DNA of 64,000 nt, taken from positions 124,001-188,000 of the forward strand of contig NZ_SLWR01000003.1 in the NCBI RefSeq assembly GCF_004345665.1, read 5' to 3'. Positions 33,762-44,581 of the stretch are shown here, piece by piece (the first letter of the stretch is position 1; every line of letters starts with the position of its first letter). The position numbers and the translations under genes were made by a program. The notes below the pieces were generated by a model. That model did not search any database. It was not told where the DNA came from and saw only the letters and a program-made list of their open reading frames with translations. This stretch comes from Kribbella antiqua. Its GTDB lineage: Bacteria > Actinomycetota > Actinomycetes > Propionibacteriales > Kribbellaceae.

Positions 33762-34856
33762 ATGAGTACGGCGGAAGGCGGGACCACGGCCGAGATGGTC
33801 GACTGGCAGCTGGCGACGGGAGTGGCGCGCAAGCTGCTCCGGCCCGGGCCGGCGGTCAGTCGGGCCGAGGCGGATCAGGTGGTCGCCGAGCTGCGCCAGT
33901 TCGCGGCCGACTCCGAGCACCACGTGCGGGAGTTCACCGGGCTGCACGCGACCTCGGCCACCGCGCCGGTGGTGATCGTGGACCGGCCCGGCTGGGTGCA
34001 GGCGAACGCGGACGGCTTCCGGACCGTGCTGAAGCCGCTGGCGGAGAAGCTGCGCGAGAAGGCCGAGCGTTCCGGCGGGCTGTCGTCCGCGGTCGGCTCG
34101 CGGGTGACGGGGATCGAAGCCGGTGCGCTGCTCGCCTTCCTCTCTTCCCGGGTGCTGGGCCAGTTCGACCCGTTCTACCCGTCCGAGCCGGATCCGGACC
34201 GGCCTGGTCTCACCGGCCGGCTCCTGCTGGTCGCACCCAATGTCATGCACGTGGAGTCCGAGCTGGGCGTCGTACCGCGGGACTTCAGGTTGTGGGTGTG
34301 TCTGCACGAGGAGACGCACCGGGTGCAGTTCACGGCGGTGCCGTGGTTGCGGGACCACCTGCGGGCAGAGATCGCGCTGTTCCTCGACCAGGCCGAGCTG
34401 GACCCGTCGGCGTACGCGGCGATGTTCCGGGAGGCCGTGCAGCGGCTGGCACGGTCGGTACGGGGCGAGGCCGAGCTGAGCCTGGTGGACCTGATGCAGT
34501 CGCCTGAGCAGCGGGCGGTGCTGGACCGCCTGACCGCGGTCATGTCGTTGCTGGAGGGCCACGCCGACTTCGTCATGGACGGGGTCGGTCCCTCGGTGAT
34601 CCCGACTGTCGACACGATCAGGGCCAAGTTCACCTCGCGCCGGCAGAGCGGCAACCCGGTGGACCAGCTGCTGAAGCGGCTGCTCGGCCTGGATGCCAAG
34701 CTGCGGCAATACAAGGACGGAGCCGCATTCGTCCGCCGGGTGGTCGACCAGGTCGGGATGGAAGGCTTCAACCGGGTCTGGACCGGCCCGAACACCCTGC
34801 CCACCAAGACCGAGATTGCGAACCCCGATGCCTGGGTCACCCGACTCCACGGCTGA
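33762..34856 (+). CDS. Zinc-dependent metalloprotease-like protein, DUF2342 (F420-biosynthesis-associated family)
   Basis: A 364-residue DUF2342 protein. The zinc-binding motif HEETH in [11 protein letters not shown] lies near residue 184, followed by EGHADFVMD near 265, which supplies the third ligand. The family occurs with the F420 pathway across actinobacteria and is annotated as coenzyme F420 biosynthesis-associated, but its substrate is unknown. This genome encodes fbiC in the same window, consistent with that distribution. The gene sits between dacB and tilS as in other actinobacteria and appears leaderless. Confidence 0.92.
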   Translation: MSTAEGGTTAEMVDWQLATGVARKLLRPGPAVSRAEADQVVAELRQFAADSEHHVREFTGLHATSATAPVVIVDRPGWVQANADGFRTVLKPLAEKLREKAERSGGLSSAVGSRVTGIEAGALLAFLSSRVLGQFDPFYPSEPDPDRPGLTGRLLLVAPNVMHVESELGVVPRDFRLWVCLHEETHRVQFTAVPWLRDHLRAEIALFLDQAELDPSAYAAMFREAVQRLARSVRGEAELSLVDLMQSPEQRAVLDRLTAVMSLLEGHADFVMDGVGPSVIPTVDTIRAKFTSRRQSGNPVDQLLKRLLGLDAKLRQYKDGAAFVRRVVDQVGMEGFNRVWTGPNTLPTKTEIANPDAWVTRLHG

Positions 34857-34917
34857 CGCCGGGAGCGCTGACGGCGGCGCTCATCCGGGCAGGCACCACG
34901 ACGCAGCGGAGGAGCTC

Positions 34918-35922
34918 GTGGAGAGCCGGCGCGGTCGGTTGCACCCAGCCGTCGCCCGGACCCGGGAGGCGGTCCGGGCCATGCTGGCCGACCTGCCGCG
35001 AGACACCACGGTCCTGGTCGCCTGCTCCGGCGGCACCGACTCCCTGGCGCTGGCCGCCGCGACCGCCTTCGAAGCGCCCAAGCTGGGGCTGCAGGCGGGT
35101 GCTGTCATCGTCGACCACGGCCTCCAGTCCGACTCTGCCCAGATCGCAGAGACAGCCGCGGAACAGTGCCGCACGCTCGGACTCGACCCGGTCCACGTGA
35201 AGGCCGTAGAGGTCGGTGCTGAGGGCGGTCCCGAGGGAGCCGCCAGGACAGCCCGGTACGACGCTCTACGCGACGCGGCCGACGAGTCCGCGGCGGACGT
35301 CGTACTGCTGGCTCACACTCGCGATGACCAAGCCGAGACTGTTTTGTTGGGGCTGGCGAGGGGCTCTGGTGCTCGCTCGCTGGCAGGGATGGCTGCGGTT
35401 GCCGGACTGCTCAGGAGACCGTTCCTGGAGCTGCCACGCGCTACTACGGCAGCAGCATGCGTGGCGTCCGGGCTCCGCCCTTGGCACGACCCGCACAACG
35501 ACGACCCGCAGTACACCCGGGTCCGAGTCCGGCACGAGGTGCTCCCGATCCTGGAGGAGGCACTCGGCCCTGGAGTGCTCGAAGCTCTGGCCCGTACGGC
35601 GGGACTGCTCCGGGCCGATGCGGATGCGCTCGACATGCTCGCGGCTGAGCTCGCGGAGAGCGCAGTACGTCGTACTGATGATGAGGTGCACTGCGACGTC
35701 GGTGTGCTCGAGACGGCGCCTGACGCCATACGGACTCGGGTGCTCCGGCAGGCTGCGCTGGAGGCTGGCTGCAGGGCGACTGACCTCACTGCCGGGCACA
35801 TCGCGGCTGTTGACGCGCTGGTGACCGGCTGGCGGGGACAGCGATGGATCGACCTGCCGCAGGGGGTTCGCGCGGTCCGACGGGGCGGATTCATCGTCCT
35901 CGGGATCGATGTGACAGGCTGA
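34918..35922 (+). CDS. tilS: tRNA(Ile)-lysidine synthase
   Basis: A 334-residue N-type ATP pyrophosphatase that converts C34 of the AUA-reading tRNA-Ile to lysidine. The PP-loop SGGTDS is at residues 37-42, and the tRNA-binding region [19 protein letters not shown] follows. It is shorter than the E. coli enzyme because the C-terminal domain is missing, as usual in actinobacteria. The GTG at 34918 is chosen because GGAGG lies 5 nt upstream; an in-frame ATG at 34828 overlaps the preceding gene. hpt follows after 5 nt, the conserved tilS-hpt-ftsH order. Confidence 0.95.
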   Translation: MESRRGRLHPAVARTREAVRAMLADLPRDTTVLVACSGGTDSLALAAATAFEAPKLGLQAGAVIVDHGLQSDSAQIAETAAEQCRTLGLDPVHVKAVEVGAEGGPEGAARTARYDALRDAADESAADVVLLAHTRDDQAETVLLGLARGSGARSLAGMAAVAGLLRRPFLELPRATTAAACVASGLRPWHDPHNDDPQYTRVRVRHEVLPILEEALGPGVLEALARTAGLLRADADALDMLAAELAESAVRRTDDEVHCDVGVLETAPDAIRTRVLRQAALEAGCRATDLTAGHIAAVDALVTGWRGQRWIDLPQGVRAVRRGGFIVLGIDVTG

Positions 35923-35927
35923 GCCAC

Positions 35928-36479
35928 GTGGATGCGGCGGACATCGAGAAGGACCTGAGCAAGATCCATTACACCGAGGATCAGATCCTGGCGAAGCTGC
36001 GGGAACTGGCCGGCCGGATCGAGCAGGATTACGAGGGCAAGGACCTCCTCATCGTCGGCGTCCTGCGCGGCGCGGTGATGGTGATGGCCGATCTGGCCCG
36101 GTCGTTCAGCCGGCACATCGAGATGGACTGGATGGCCATCTCGTCGTACGGGTCGGGCACCAAGTCGTCCGGGGTGGTCCGGATCCAGAAGGACCTGGAC
36201 ACCGACATCACCAACCGGCACGTGCTGATCGTCGAGGACATCATCGACACCGGCCTGACGCTGAGCTGGCTGGTCAGCAACCTGGAGTCGCGCAAGCCGG
36301 CCTCGCTGGAGCTCTGCACCGCGTTCGTGAAGCCGGACGCGGCCAAGATGGCGGTCCCGGTCAAGTACGTCGGGCTCGAGCTGCCGGACGAGTTCGTCGT
36401 CGGGTACGGGCTCGACTACGCGGAGAAGTACCGCAACCTGCGCTGCGTCGCGACGCTCGCGCCGCACGTCTACTCCTGA
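35928..36479 (+). CDS. hpt: Hypoxanthine-guanine phosphoribosyltransferase
   Basis: A 183-residue purine salvage enzyme that forms IMP and GMP from hypoxanthine or guanine and PRPP. The PRPP-binding motif VLIVEDIIDTGLTLSWL lies near residues 100-116 and the active-site loop region AISSYGSGTKSSG near 65-77. The GTG start at 35928 gives VDAADIEKDL. It is transcribed directly behind tilS with a 5-nt gap, so the two share a message. Confidence 0.96.
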   Translation: MDAADIEKDLSKIHYTEDQILAKLRELAGRIEQDYEGKDLLIVGVLRGAVMVMADLARSFSRHIEMDWMAISSYGSGTKSSGVVRIQKDLDTDITNRHVLIVEDIIDTGLTLSWLVSNLESRKPASLELCTAFVKPDAAKMAVPVKYVGLELPDEFVVGYGLDYAEKYRNLRCVATLAPHVYS

Positions 36480-36707
36480 CTCAGGCGGGTTGCCCGGATC
36501 TGGGCAGAAATGCGCCCGGAGGGGTGCCTGTGCCCGCGATACCGGGGCAGACTTGGTGACGGCCTGTACAACTGGCTCGTACCGTCGTTCGGTGACCCTC
36601 GTGGTCGGCAGGCTTGCCCGGCACGAGACACTTGGACTGGTGTTACCGTCTCAAGCCCGCAAACCCGGGCCTGCCGAGCTAGGAGGGACGGGGCGTAGGC
36701 CTCGATC
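36480..36707 (+). promoter_or_regulatory. ftsH upstream region
   Basis: A 228-nt leader without a gene. It contains a small TGCCC/GGGCA hairpin near 36491-36506 and a good ribosome binding site (AGGAGGGACGG, about 36680-36690), 17 nt or more before the ftsH ATG. A promoter probably lies around TTGGACTGGTGTTACC (36631-36646). No riboswitch was recognised. Confidence 0.4.
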
Positions 36708-38744
<2,037 letters not shown>

Positions 38745-38750
38745 GCTCCT

Positions 38751-38783
38751 GAACGCCGCCACCCGCTCCGGGTGGCGGCGTTC
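38751..38783 (+). terminator. Terminator hairpin after ftsH
   Basis: GAACGCCGCCACCC (38751-38764) pairs perfectly with GGGTGGCGGCGTTC (38770-38783) around a 5-nt loop, followed by TGGTT. It lies 6 nt after the ftsH stop, separating ftsH from folE. Confidence 0.8.
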
Positions 38784-38838
38784 TGGTTAACCGAGCGGGT
38801 AACGTGCGAGTCCCAGTGAGTCGTGGAGGAGTGGCCCG

Positions 38839-39411
38839 ATGACGTCGCCGAAGTTCGATCATGCGCGGGCGGAACGGGCGGTCCGGGAGCTCCTCATCGC
38901 GATCGGCGAGGATCCCGACCGCGAAGGGCTCCATGAGACCCCGGCCCGGGTGGCCCGCGCGTACGCCGAGATGACCGGCGGACTGGGGCAGCGGGCTGAG
39001 GACGTGCTCACCACAACGTTCGACATCGGCCACGACGAGATGGTCCTGGTCAAGGACATCGAGGTGTGGAGCCTGTGTGAGCATCACCTGGTGCCGTTCA
39101 CCGGGGTGGCGCACATCGGGTACGTCCCGAACCGCGACGGGCGGATCACCGGGCTGTCCAAGCTGGCGCGGCTGGTGGACGTGTACGCCAAACGCCCGCA
39201 GGTGCAGGAGCGGCTCACCACCCAGGTCGCCGACTCCCTGGTCGAGCTGCTCGAGGCGCGTGGGGTGATTGTCGTGATCGAGTGCGAACACCTCTGCATG
39301 ACCATGCGCGGCGTCCGCAAACCCGGCGCCAAGACCATCACCTCCGCCGTCCGCGGCCAGCTCCGCAACCCGGTCACCCGAGCCGAAGCCATGAGCCTGA
39401 TCGTCAGCTGA
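38839..39411 (+). CDS. folE: GTP cyclohydrolase I
   Basis: A 190-residue homodecameric enzyme that converts GTP to 7,8-dihydroneopterin triphosphate, the first step of folate synthesis. The zinc ligands are in CEHHLVPF (Cys and His) and in [11 protein letters not shown] (second Cys). [21 protein letters not shown] is the classic signature. A GGAGGAG site precedes the ATG. In most relatives folP follows at once; here a protease gene is inserted between them. Confidence 0.97.
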   Translation: MTSPKFDHARAERAVRELLIAIGEDPDREGLHETPARVARAYAEMTGGLGQRAEDVLTTTFDIGHDEMVLVKDIEVWSLCEHHLVPFTGVAHIGYVPNRDGRITGLSKLARLVDVYAKRPQVQERLTTQVADSLVELLEARGVIVVIECEHLCMTMRGVRKPGAKTITSAVRGQLRNPVTRAEAMSLIVS

Positions 39412-39575
39412 CCCATCGCCTGCCCACCCTCCTGCCAGGGCGGCCGTAGCTTTCCCGGCCTCTCTGTCGTTGTGGTTTGAAAGCTGGAACCTGTGGACAT
39501 TCTGTCTCCGAGCGTTTACTTTCCGTAGTGGCATTCGGTCGACGGGGATCGGGTGCCGGCGTGAGGGAGGACAGG

Positions 39576-40739
39576 ATGTCGGGGCGTTTCCGGGTCGGCG
39601 CCGCACTAGCTGGGGTCGTCGTACTGACGGCTGCCGGGCTGGTCGCGGCGAACTGGGCCACCGCTGAGACGCGGACCAAGCAGACCGGGCAGAAGGCAGG
39701 CCAGCCGGGTCAGCAGGGAGCCGTCGGGCGGGTGACGGAGCAGTCGCCGCTGGTCGCGGAGGCGCTCGAGACGCAGCTCGGGTCGGATTCGGGCGTGGTG
39801 GGCAGCTACTACGACGACGCCGGCGCGCTGGTCGTCGCGGTGTCGGATCTGGCCACCGCCGAGCTGGTCCGCCAGGCCGGTGCGATCCCGAAGCTGGTCC
39901 GCTACACCGCCGGCCAGCTGAACGCCGTACTGGGCGAGCTGAACCGCCTCGCCACCGGCTCGAGCGCCGGCAAGGTCAGGTCCTGGTACGTCGACCCCGT
40001 CTCCGGGACCGTTGTCGTCACGGTGCCGAACGGCGCGCACGACATGTTCACCGAGCGGTTCCTCCGCCGGGCGAAGGAGAACGGCGACCAGGTCACGATC
40101 CGGACCGCGGCCGGCCAGGTGACGACCACCGCCGACGACTTCAGCCTGCGCGGCGGGGTCCAGGTGGACAAGAACACCGGCTACGTGTGCTCGCTCGGCT
40201 TCAACGCGCGGACCTCGAAGGGCACCCGGATCTTCCTCACCGCCGGGCACTGTACGGCGGGCAAGCCGTCGTTCTCGCGGAACGGATACGTGCTGGGCAA
40301 CACCCAGTCGTCGAGCTTCCCCGGCAACGACTACGGCACGGTCGACGTGATCCAGGGCTGGGACCAGCAGGGGTACGTCGAGGGCTGGGGTGCCGGGAAC
40401 ATCGCGGTCAAGGGGATCGCGAACCAGACGGTCGGCTCCACGCTGTGCAAGTCGGGGAAGAGCACCGGCTGGACCTGCGGGAAGATCGTCGCCCGCAACG
40501 TCACGGTGAACTACGGCAACAACCGGATCGTGCGCGGCCTGTTCCAGCACACGGCCTGCGTCGAGGCCGGTGACTCCGGCGGCGCGAACATGACCGGCAA
40601 CTACGCCCAGGGCATCACCAGCGGCGCCGCCCTCATCGACGGCCAGTGCCTGGAGAAGACCGGCCGCACCAACGAGTCCTATGCCCAGCCCATCGCCGAG
40701 GCTCTGGAAGCCACGAATTCCCAACTCGTCATGAACTGA
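39576..40739 (+). CDS. Secreted S1 family serine protease (streptogrisin/alpha-lytic type)
   Basis: A 387-residue prepro-protease. The signal anchor FRVGAALAGVVVLTAAGLVAA (about 5-25) is followed by a propeptide (to about 190). The chymotrypsin-fold domain has catalytic His in LTAGHCTAG, Asp in NDYGTVDV and Ser in EAGDSGGANM, with paired Cys around them. The ATG at 39576 follows GGGAGGACAGG. It interrupts the otherwise conserved folE-folP order, which suggests lineage-specific insertion. Beyond its stop lie two further degenerate copies of its last dozen codons. Confidence 0.93.
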   Translation: MSGRFRVGAALAGVVVLTAAGLVAANWATAETRTKQTGQKAGQPGQQGAVGRVTEQSPLVAEALETQLGSDSGVVGSYYDDAGALVVAVSDLATAELVRQAGAIPKLVRYTAGQLNAVLGELNRLATGSSAGKVRSWYVDPVSGTVVVTVPNGAHDMFTERFLRRAKENGDQVTIRTAAGQVTTTADDFSLRGGVQVDKNTGYVCSLGFNARTSKGTRIFLTAGHCTAGKPSFSRNGYVLGNTQSSSFPGNDYGTVDVIQGWDQQGYVEGWGAGNIAVKGIANQTVGSTLCKSGKSTGWTCGKIVARNVTVNYGNNRIVRGLFQHTACVEAGDSGGANMTGNYAQGITSGAALIDGQCLEKTGRTNESYAQPIAEALEATNSQLVMN

Positions 40740-40838
40740 GCGGGTGCCGAGGCCCTCGAGGTCATCAACTCCCGGCTCGTCGTGAACTGAGCGGGGTGGA
40801 TACCCGGGCCACAACTCCCGGCTCGGCGTGAACTGAGC
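40698..40838 (+). repeat. Tandem degenerate copies of the protease gene 3' end
   Basis: The last codons of the protease (EALEATNSQLVMN then TGA at 40737) recur 51 nt later as EALEVINSRLVVN then TGA at 40788, in the same frame. A partial third copy reads NSRLGVN then TGA at 40834, shifted by one base. Each is followed by GAGC. They look like old tandem duplications of the gene end. Confidence 0.8.
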
Positions 40839-40878
40839 CGCTCCGGGCCTCGGGTCTGGGGTTGGGGGTGGGGGCCAC

Positions 40879-40884
40879 TACGGT
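40879..40884 (+). promoter_or_regulatory. Leaderless -10 box of folP
   Basis: TACGGT ends exactly 6 nt before the GTG start at 40891. This gives the folP operon its own promoter downstream of the protease. Confidence 0.55.
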
Positions 40885-40890
40885 GGTCGG

Positions 40891-41748
40891 GTGGGTAATG
40901 GGTTGGCGGGACATGTTGACGGGCTGCCGGTGCTGGACCGGTGTCTCGTGATGGGTGTTGTCAACGTGACGCCGGATTCGTTCTCCGACGGCGGCGAGTG
41001 GTTCGAGCCTGGAGCGGCGATCAAGCACGGGCGGGAGCTGCTCGCGGAGGGCGCGGACCTGCTCGACATCGGCGGCGAGTCGACCCGCCCCGGGGCTGAG
41101 CGCCCGGCGCCGGAGGAGGAGATCCGCCGGGTCCTGCCCGTGATCGAGACCCTCGCGGCCGAGGGCGCGCTGATCTCGGTCGACACCATGCGCGCGAACG
41201 TCGCGGCGCTCGCACTCGACGCCGGCGCGGTGATGATCAACGACGTCTCCGGCGGCCAGGCCGACCCGGACATGCTCCCGCTGGTGGCAGATCGCCGTAC
41301 GCCGTTTGTCTGCATGCACTGGCGGGGACACTCGATCGACATGCAGAACAAGGCCGAGTACGACGACGTCGTCGCCGAGGTGATCGCCGAACTGGGCGAA
41401 CGCCTCGAGGCGATGCGCCATGCCGGCGTCGACCTGAACCGGGTCGCGCTCGACCCCGGCCTAGGTTTCGCCAAGAACGCGGACCACAACTGGGAGATTC
41501 TGCGCCGGCTGCGGGAATTCGCCGTACTGGGTAGACCGTTGCTGATCGGTGCGTCCCGGAAGGCGTTCCTCGGTAGGCTGCTCGCCGACGAGCAGACCGG
41601 TGAACCCAGACCGGCCGTACGACGAGACGATGCGAGCGCGGCTGTATCCGCCCTGGCCGCCGCCGCGGGAGCCTGGTGTGTCCGGGCCCACGCGGTGGCG
41701 CCCAGCGCGGACGCGGTCCGGGTGGCGAAGAGATGGGGAACGGCATGA
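40891..41748 (+). CDS. folP: Dihydropteroate synthase
   Basis: A 285-residue TIM-barrel enzyme joining p-aminobenzoate and the pterin pyrophosphate, the sulfonamide target. Signatures in order: VMGVVNVTPDSFSDGG (about 20-35), DIGGESTRPGAE (about 59-70), ISVDTMR, LDPGLGFAKN and GASRKAFLG. The GTG start at 40891 matches the -10 box. The stop overlaps the next start (ATGA), beginning a tightly coupled folP-NTF2-folB-folK-DUF3180 operon. Confidence 0.97.
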   Translation: MGNGLAGHVDGLPVLDRCLVMGVVNVTPDSFSDGGEWFEPGAAIKHGRELLAEGADLLDIGGESTRPGAERPAPEEEIRRVLPVIETLAAEGALISVDTMRANVAALALDAGAVMINDVSGGQADPDMLPLVADRRTPFVCMHWRGHSIDMQNKAEYDDVVAEVIAELGERLEAMRHAGVDLNRVALDPGLGFAKNADHNWEILRRLREFAVLGRPLLIGASRKAFLGRLLADEQTGEPRPAVRRDDASAAVSALAAAAGAWCVRAHAVAPSADAVRVAKRWGTA

Positions 41749-42230
41749 CGGACGGACCCGGCGGTCCGCGACACGGCACCAACGGTGAGGGTGCTGCGCG
41801 CGGTGCCACGGTGGAGGACGTCGTACTGAACGCCAACACCGCGTTCTACAACGCGTTCGAGGCCGGTGACCTGGACCTGATGGCGGCGGTCTGGCTGCCG
41901 GAGCCGGATCCGGTCTGCATCCACCCCGGTAACGCGGCGATCTACGGGTACTCGGAGATGATGAGGGCCTGGGCGATGATCTTCGCCAACACGCCGTACA
42001 TCCAGTTCTTCCTGACCGACGTGCAGGTACGGGTGGATGAAGACGTGGCATACGTCACGTGTACGGAAAATGTCCTGTCGTCGGGCGAGGGTGCGCCCGA
42101 GGAGGGATTCGCCGGAGGTAAGGCGCTGGCCACCAACGTCTTCCGCAGAACTTCCTCCGGCTGGCGGTTGTGGATCCACCATGCCTCCCCGGTACTGTCG
42201 TCTGGGGGCCAAACGGAGGAGGCGGAATGA
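41745..42230 (+). CDS. NTF2-like (SnoaL/DUF4440-type) protein in the folate operon
   Basis: A 161-residue protein with an NTF2-like cone fold (about 28-145): VEDVVLNANTAFYNAFEAGDLDLMAAVWLPE opens the domain and RRTSSGWRLWIHHAS closes it. The ATG at 41745 overlaps the folP stop, and its own stop overlaps the folB start, so it is translationally coupled on both sides. Homologues sit in the same place in many actinobacteria. A role in folate or pterin handling is inferred only from this coupling. Confidence 0.88.
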   Translation: MTDGPGGPRHGTNGEGAARGATVEDVVLNANTAFYNAFEAGDLDLMAAVWLPEPDPVCIHPGNAAIYGYSEMMRAWAMIFANTPYIQFFLTDVQVRVDEDVAYVTCTENVLSSGEGAPEEGFAGGKALATNVFRRTSSGWRLWIHHASPVLSSGGQTEEAE

Positions 42231-42616
42231 GTGGGCCCGTGCTCCCCTCTGACGTGATCGAGATCCGTGGGATTCGGGGCTTCGGCCGCCACGGAGTGTT
42301 CGAGCACGAGCGGGCCGACGGGCAGGAGTTCGTCGTGGACGTCCGGCTGGAGCTGGACACCCGGCCCGCGGCGGCCTCCGACGACCTGGCCGACACCGTG
42401 AACTACGGGGTGGTGGCCGAACAGGTGCACAAAGCGATCGAAAGCGATCCGGTGGACCTGATCGAGACCCTCGCCCAGCGCATCGCCGACCTGTGCCTCG
42501 CCGACCGGCGGGTGACAGCGACCGCGGTGACCATCCACAAACCCTCGGCGCCGATCACGGTGCCGTTCGACGACGTTGTCCTGACCGTGCAGCGCAGAGC
42601 CGGAGAATCCTCGTGA
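42227..42616 (+). CDS. folB: Dihydroneopterin aldolase
   Basis: A 129-residue T-fold enzyme that splits 7,8-dihydroneopterin to 6-hydroxymethyl-7,8-dihydropterin and glycolaldehyde. The signature GIRGFGRHGVFEHER includes the active-site Glu region. NYGVV and the C-terminal IHKPSAPI with the catalytic Lys are present. The GGAGGAGG site and ATGA overlap fix the start at 42227. It overlaps folK downstream by 4 nt. Confidence 0.96.
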   Translation: MSGPVLPSDVIEIRGIRGFGRHGVFEHERADGQEFVVDVRLELDTRPAAASDDLADTVNYGVVAEQVHKAIESDPVDLIETLAQRIADLCLADRRVTATAVTIHKPSAPITVPFDDVVLTVQRRAGESS

Positions 42617-43170
42617 CTGAGACCCCTAGTCCCCACGTCATCGACGCGGACACCCTGAGCGGTGGCCTCAAGCCGATCCGCCAGGTGATCCTGTCGCTCG
42701 GCAGCAATCTCGGCGACCGTGAGGCGAACCTGCAGGGCGCGGTCGACGCGCTGCGGGACACCCCGGACGTCGTGGTGGTCGAGGTCTCGCCCGTCTACGA
42801 GACCCAGCCGGTGGGCGGCCCGGAGGAGTCCGGGCCGTACCTGAACGTCGTACTGCTCGCCGACACCACGCTGTCGGTCGACACGCTGCTTGACCGCGCG
42901 CACGCGATCGAGCAGGCGTTCGGCCGGGAGCGCAGCGTGCCGGGCGCGCCGCGGACGCTGGACGTCGACCTGATCACGTACGGCCAGAAGACGATCGAGT
43001 CCGAGGAGCTGACCGTGCCGCATCCGCGGGCGCACGAGCGTGCGTTCGTCCTCGCGCCCTGGCTCGACATCGAGCGGGACGCGGTGCTGCCCGGGCACGG
43101 GCCGGTGGCGGAGCTGCTCGCCAAGGTCGGCACCGAGGGCGTGACCAAGCTCGACCTCGAGCTGCAGTAG
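42613..43170 (+). CDS. folK: 6-hydroxymethyl-7,8-dihydropterin pyrophosphokinase
   Basis: A 185-residue HPPK that pyrophosphorylates the FolB product for FolP. A 25-residue N-terminal extension precedes the core. LSLGSNLGDREANL, the ATP/pterin site RTLDVDLITYG and PHPRAHERAFVLAPW are all present. The GTG at 42613 overlaps the folB stop (GTGA). Its stop overlaps the start of the DUF3180 gene. Confidence 0.97.
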   Translation: MTETPSPHVIDADTLSGGLKPIRQVILSLGSNLGDREANLQGAVDALRDTPDVVVVEVSPVYETQPVGGPEESGPYLNVVLLADTTLSVDTLLDRAHAIEQAFGRERSVPGAPRTLDVDLITYGQKTIESEELTVPHPRAHERAFVLAPWLDIERDAVLPGHGPVAELLAKVGTEGVTKLDLELQ

Positions 43171-43685
43171 TGGTGTCCGGCGGTACCGAGCCCGGCCGGG
43201 CCCCTGGCAAGGAGCCGCCGCGCCCGGGCTCGGTCCGGCCGACCTCGCGCCGGCTGCTGATCGCGATAGCCGTCCTCGGGGCGGCGGTCGGCCTGACCAT
43301 GGTCAAGGCGATCGAGTCCGGTGGCGGGGTGGCTCCGGCGGTGTCCTGGCTGACCCTGATCGCCTGGGCGTTCCTGGCCGCGCTGCTGTTCGCGGCGGCC
43401 CGCAACACCCACCAGCGGATCCAGGTACGGCGCGAACGGGTCGAACCGTCCCGCGCGGTGTTCCTGCTGCTGATCGGTAAGGCGAGTGCGTTCGTCGGCG
43501 CGTTGTGCACCGGTGTTTACACAGGGTTCGCGTTATCCTTCCTGGAAGCGGTGAGCTCTTCCGGGCCCCGCAACCGTGTGATCATGGCCGGTGCCGCGGC
43601 GGTGGTCTCTGTGCTGGTCGTCACGGCCGGATTGTTGCTCGAACGTGCGTGTCGCATTCCCGAGGACCCCGACGAAACCCCCTAA
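43170..43685 (+). CDS. DUF3180 membrane protein
   Basis: A 171-residue protein with four predicted membrane helices (about 28-46, 54-78, 95-120 and 135-158) and a charged loop HQRIQVRRERVEPSRAV between helices 2 and 3. It matches the DUF3180 family, which follows folK in most actinobacteria. The function is unknown; conserved position suggests a link with folate synthesis or with the cell envelope. The start GTG at 43170 overlaps the folK stop; GTG 43173 is equally possible. Confidence 0.9.
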   Translation: MVSGGTEPGRAPGKEPPRPGSVRPTSRRLLIAIAVLGAAVGLTMVKAIESGGGVAPAVSWLTLIAWAFLAALLFAAARNTHQRIQVRRERVEPSRAVFLLLIGKASAFVGALCTGVYTGFALSFLEAVSSSGPRNRVIMAGAAAVVSVLVVTAGLLLERACRIPEDPDETP

Positions 43686-43696
43686 CATGTCGGTCC

Positions 43697-44137
43697 ATGG
43701 GGTCAAGGGGTAGCCGCCGTCGAACCAAGGCCACAGTTCTCACCGTCGCCAACTCGCTGCTGGTCATCGTCTGCGCGGGCGTGTCCATCGCCCTCTTCTC
43801 GCAGAATCAGTGGATCCTGCGCGCCGCCGCGGTCGTCGCTGCCCTGGTCGCCATCGGCGCCTCCCTGCTGGTCCGTCACCAGCTCCTGGTCGAACGCCTC
43901 GCCCATGCCGACGAACGGGCCCAGGTGGCTCAGGAGTACTCGCGGATCACCAGCGCCCGGGTGGTCGAGAACGCGGAGTTCGTCGACCTGATGCAACGCC
44001 GGCTGGACAAGATCGACGAGCGGCTGGACAAGATCGACCAGGAGGTCGCCACGGTCGTCGCGGCCGGCGACAAGCACTCCCAGGCCGACGCCCCCACCGT
44101 CGTCGACCTCAAGCTGCGAGGCCTGGCCGCCTCCTGA
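43697..44137 (+). CDS. Two-helix membrane protein with coiled-coil tail
   Basis: A 146-residue protein. A basic N-terminus precedes two membrane helices (about 14-33 and 42-60). A cytoplasmic coiled coil follows (about 62-122) with the heptad-like repeat LDKIDERLDKIDQEV. It lies 11 nt behind the DUF3180 gene. No family was recognised; the layout resembles small envelope scaffolds. Confidence 0.75.
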   Translation: MGSRGSRRRTKATVLTVANSLLVIVCAGVSIALFSQNQWILRAAAVVAALVAIGASLLVRHQLLVERLAHADERAQVAQEYSRITSARVVENAEFVDLMQRRLDKIDERLDKIDQEVATVVAAGDKHSQADAPTVVDLKLRGLAAS

Positions 44138-44159
44138 GCCGCACCTCATACTGCAGTGT

Positions 44160-44558
44160 ATGGGGCTGGACGCGAACTACCCGGCCGTGACGATGAACGA
44201 CCCGAACGGGCATGTCACGGTCTACAACCAGGATCATGTCCCGATCGGCCGGCTTGGCCCGACGCCGTTCGAGTCGCCGTCCGTCAACGTGACCTGCCGC
44301 CGTACCGCCTGGGAGGACCGGGACTGGTACCGCTTGCTCAACCCGGACGGCTGGGATGCGCCGGCCACGTCCGCCTATGTCTCGGCCGACGAGACGCACG
44401 AGCTGAATCCCGGCCAGCCGTACCCGATCCCGTCCTGCAAGAACCTCGGCTGCCGCCGCAAGGCCGGCCAAGCCGCCGCCGCGGGTGTCCTCGCCGCTGG
44501 TGCCATCACGGCGATCCGGTCCTGGCGCCGTAGATCGGACAGCCCCGGCACGGCTTGA
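44160..44558 (+). CDS. Hypothetical protein with C-terminal membrane segment
   Basis: A 132-residue frame. The soluble N-terminal part is rich in Asn, Pro and Trp (WYRLLNPDGWDAP). It has three Cys, two of them in SCKNLGCRR. A single hydrophobic segment, QAAAAGVLAAGAITAI, lies near the end. The start ATG at 44160 overlaps a CATAC-N6-GTATG inverted repeat (44147-44162) that could be an operator. Codon use is normal for the genome, which supports a real gene, but no family was recognised. Confidence 0.6.
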   Translation: MGLDANYPAVTMNDPNGHVTVYNQDHVPIGRLGPTPFESPSVNVTCRRTAWEDRDWYRLLNPDGWDAPATSAYVSADETHELNPGQPYPIPSCKNLGCRRKAGQAAAAGVLAAGAITAIRSWRRRSDSPGTA

Positions 44559-44568
44559 GGCGGTCGCG

Positions 44569-44574
44569 TAGGTT
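44569..44574 (+). promoter_or_regulatory. Leaderless -10 box of the inositol-phosphatase-like gene
   Basis: TAGGTT ends 7 nt before the GTG start at 44582. Confidence 0.45.
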
Positions 44575-44581
44575 CGGGGCT

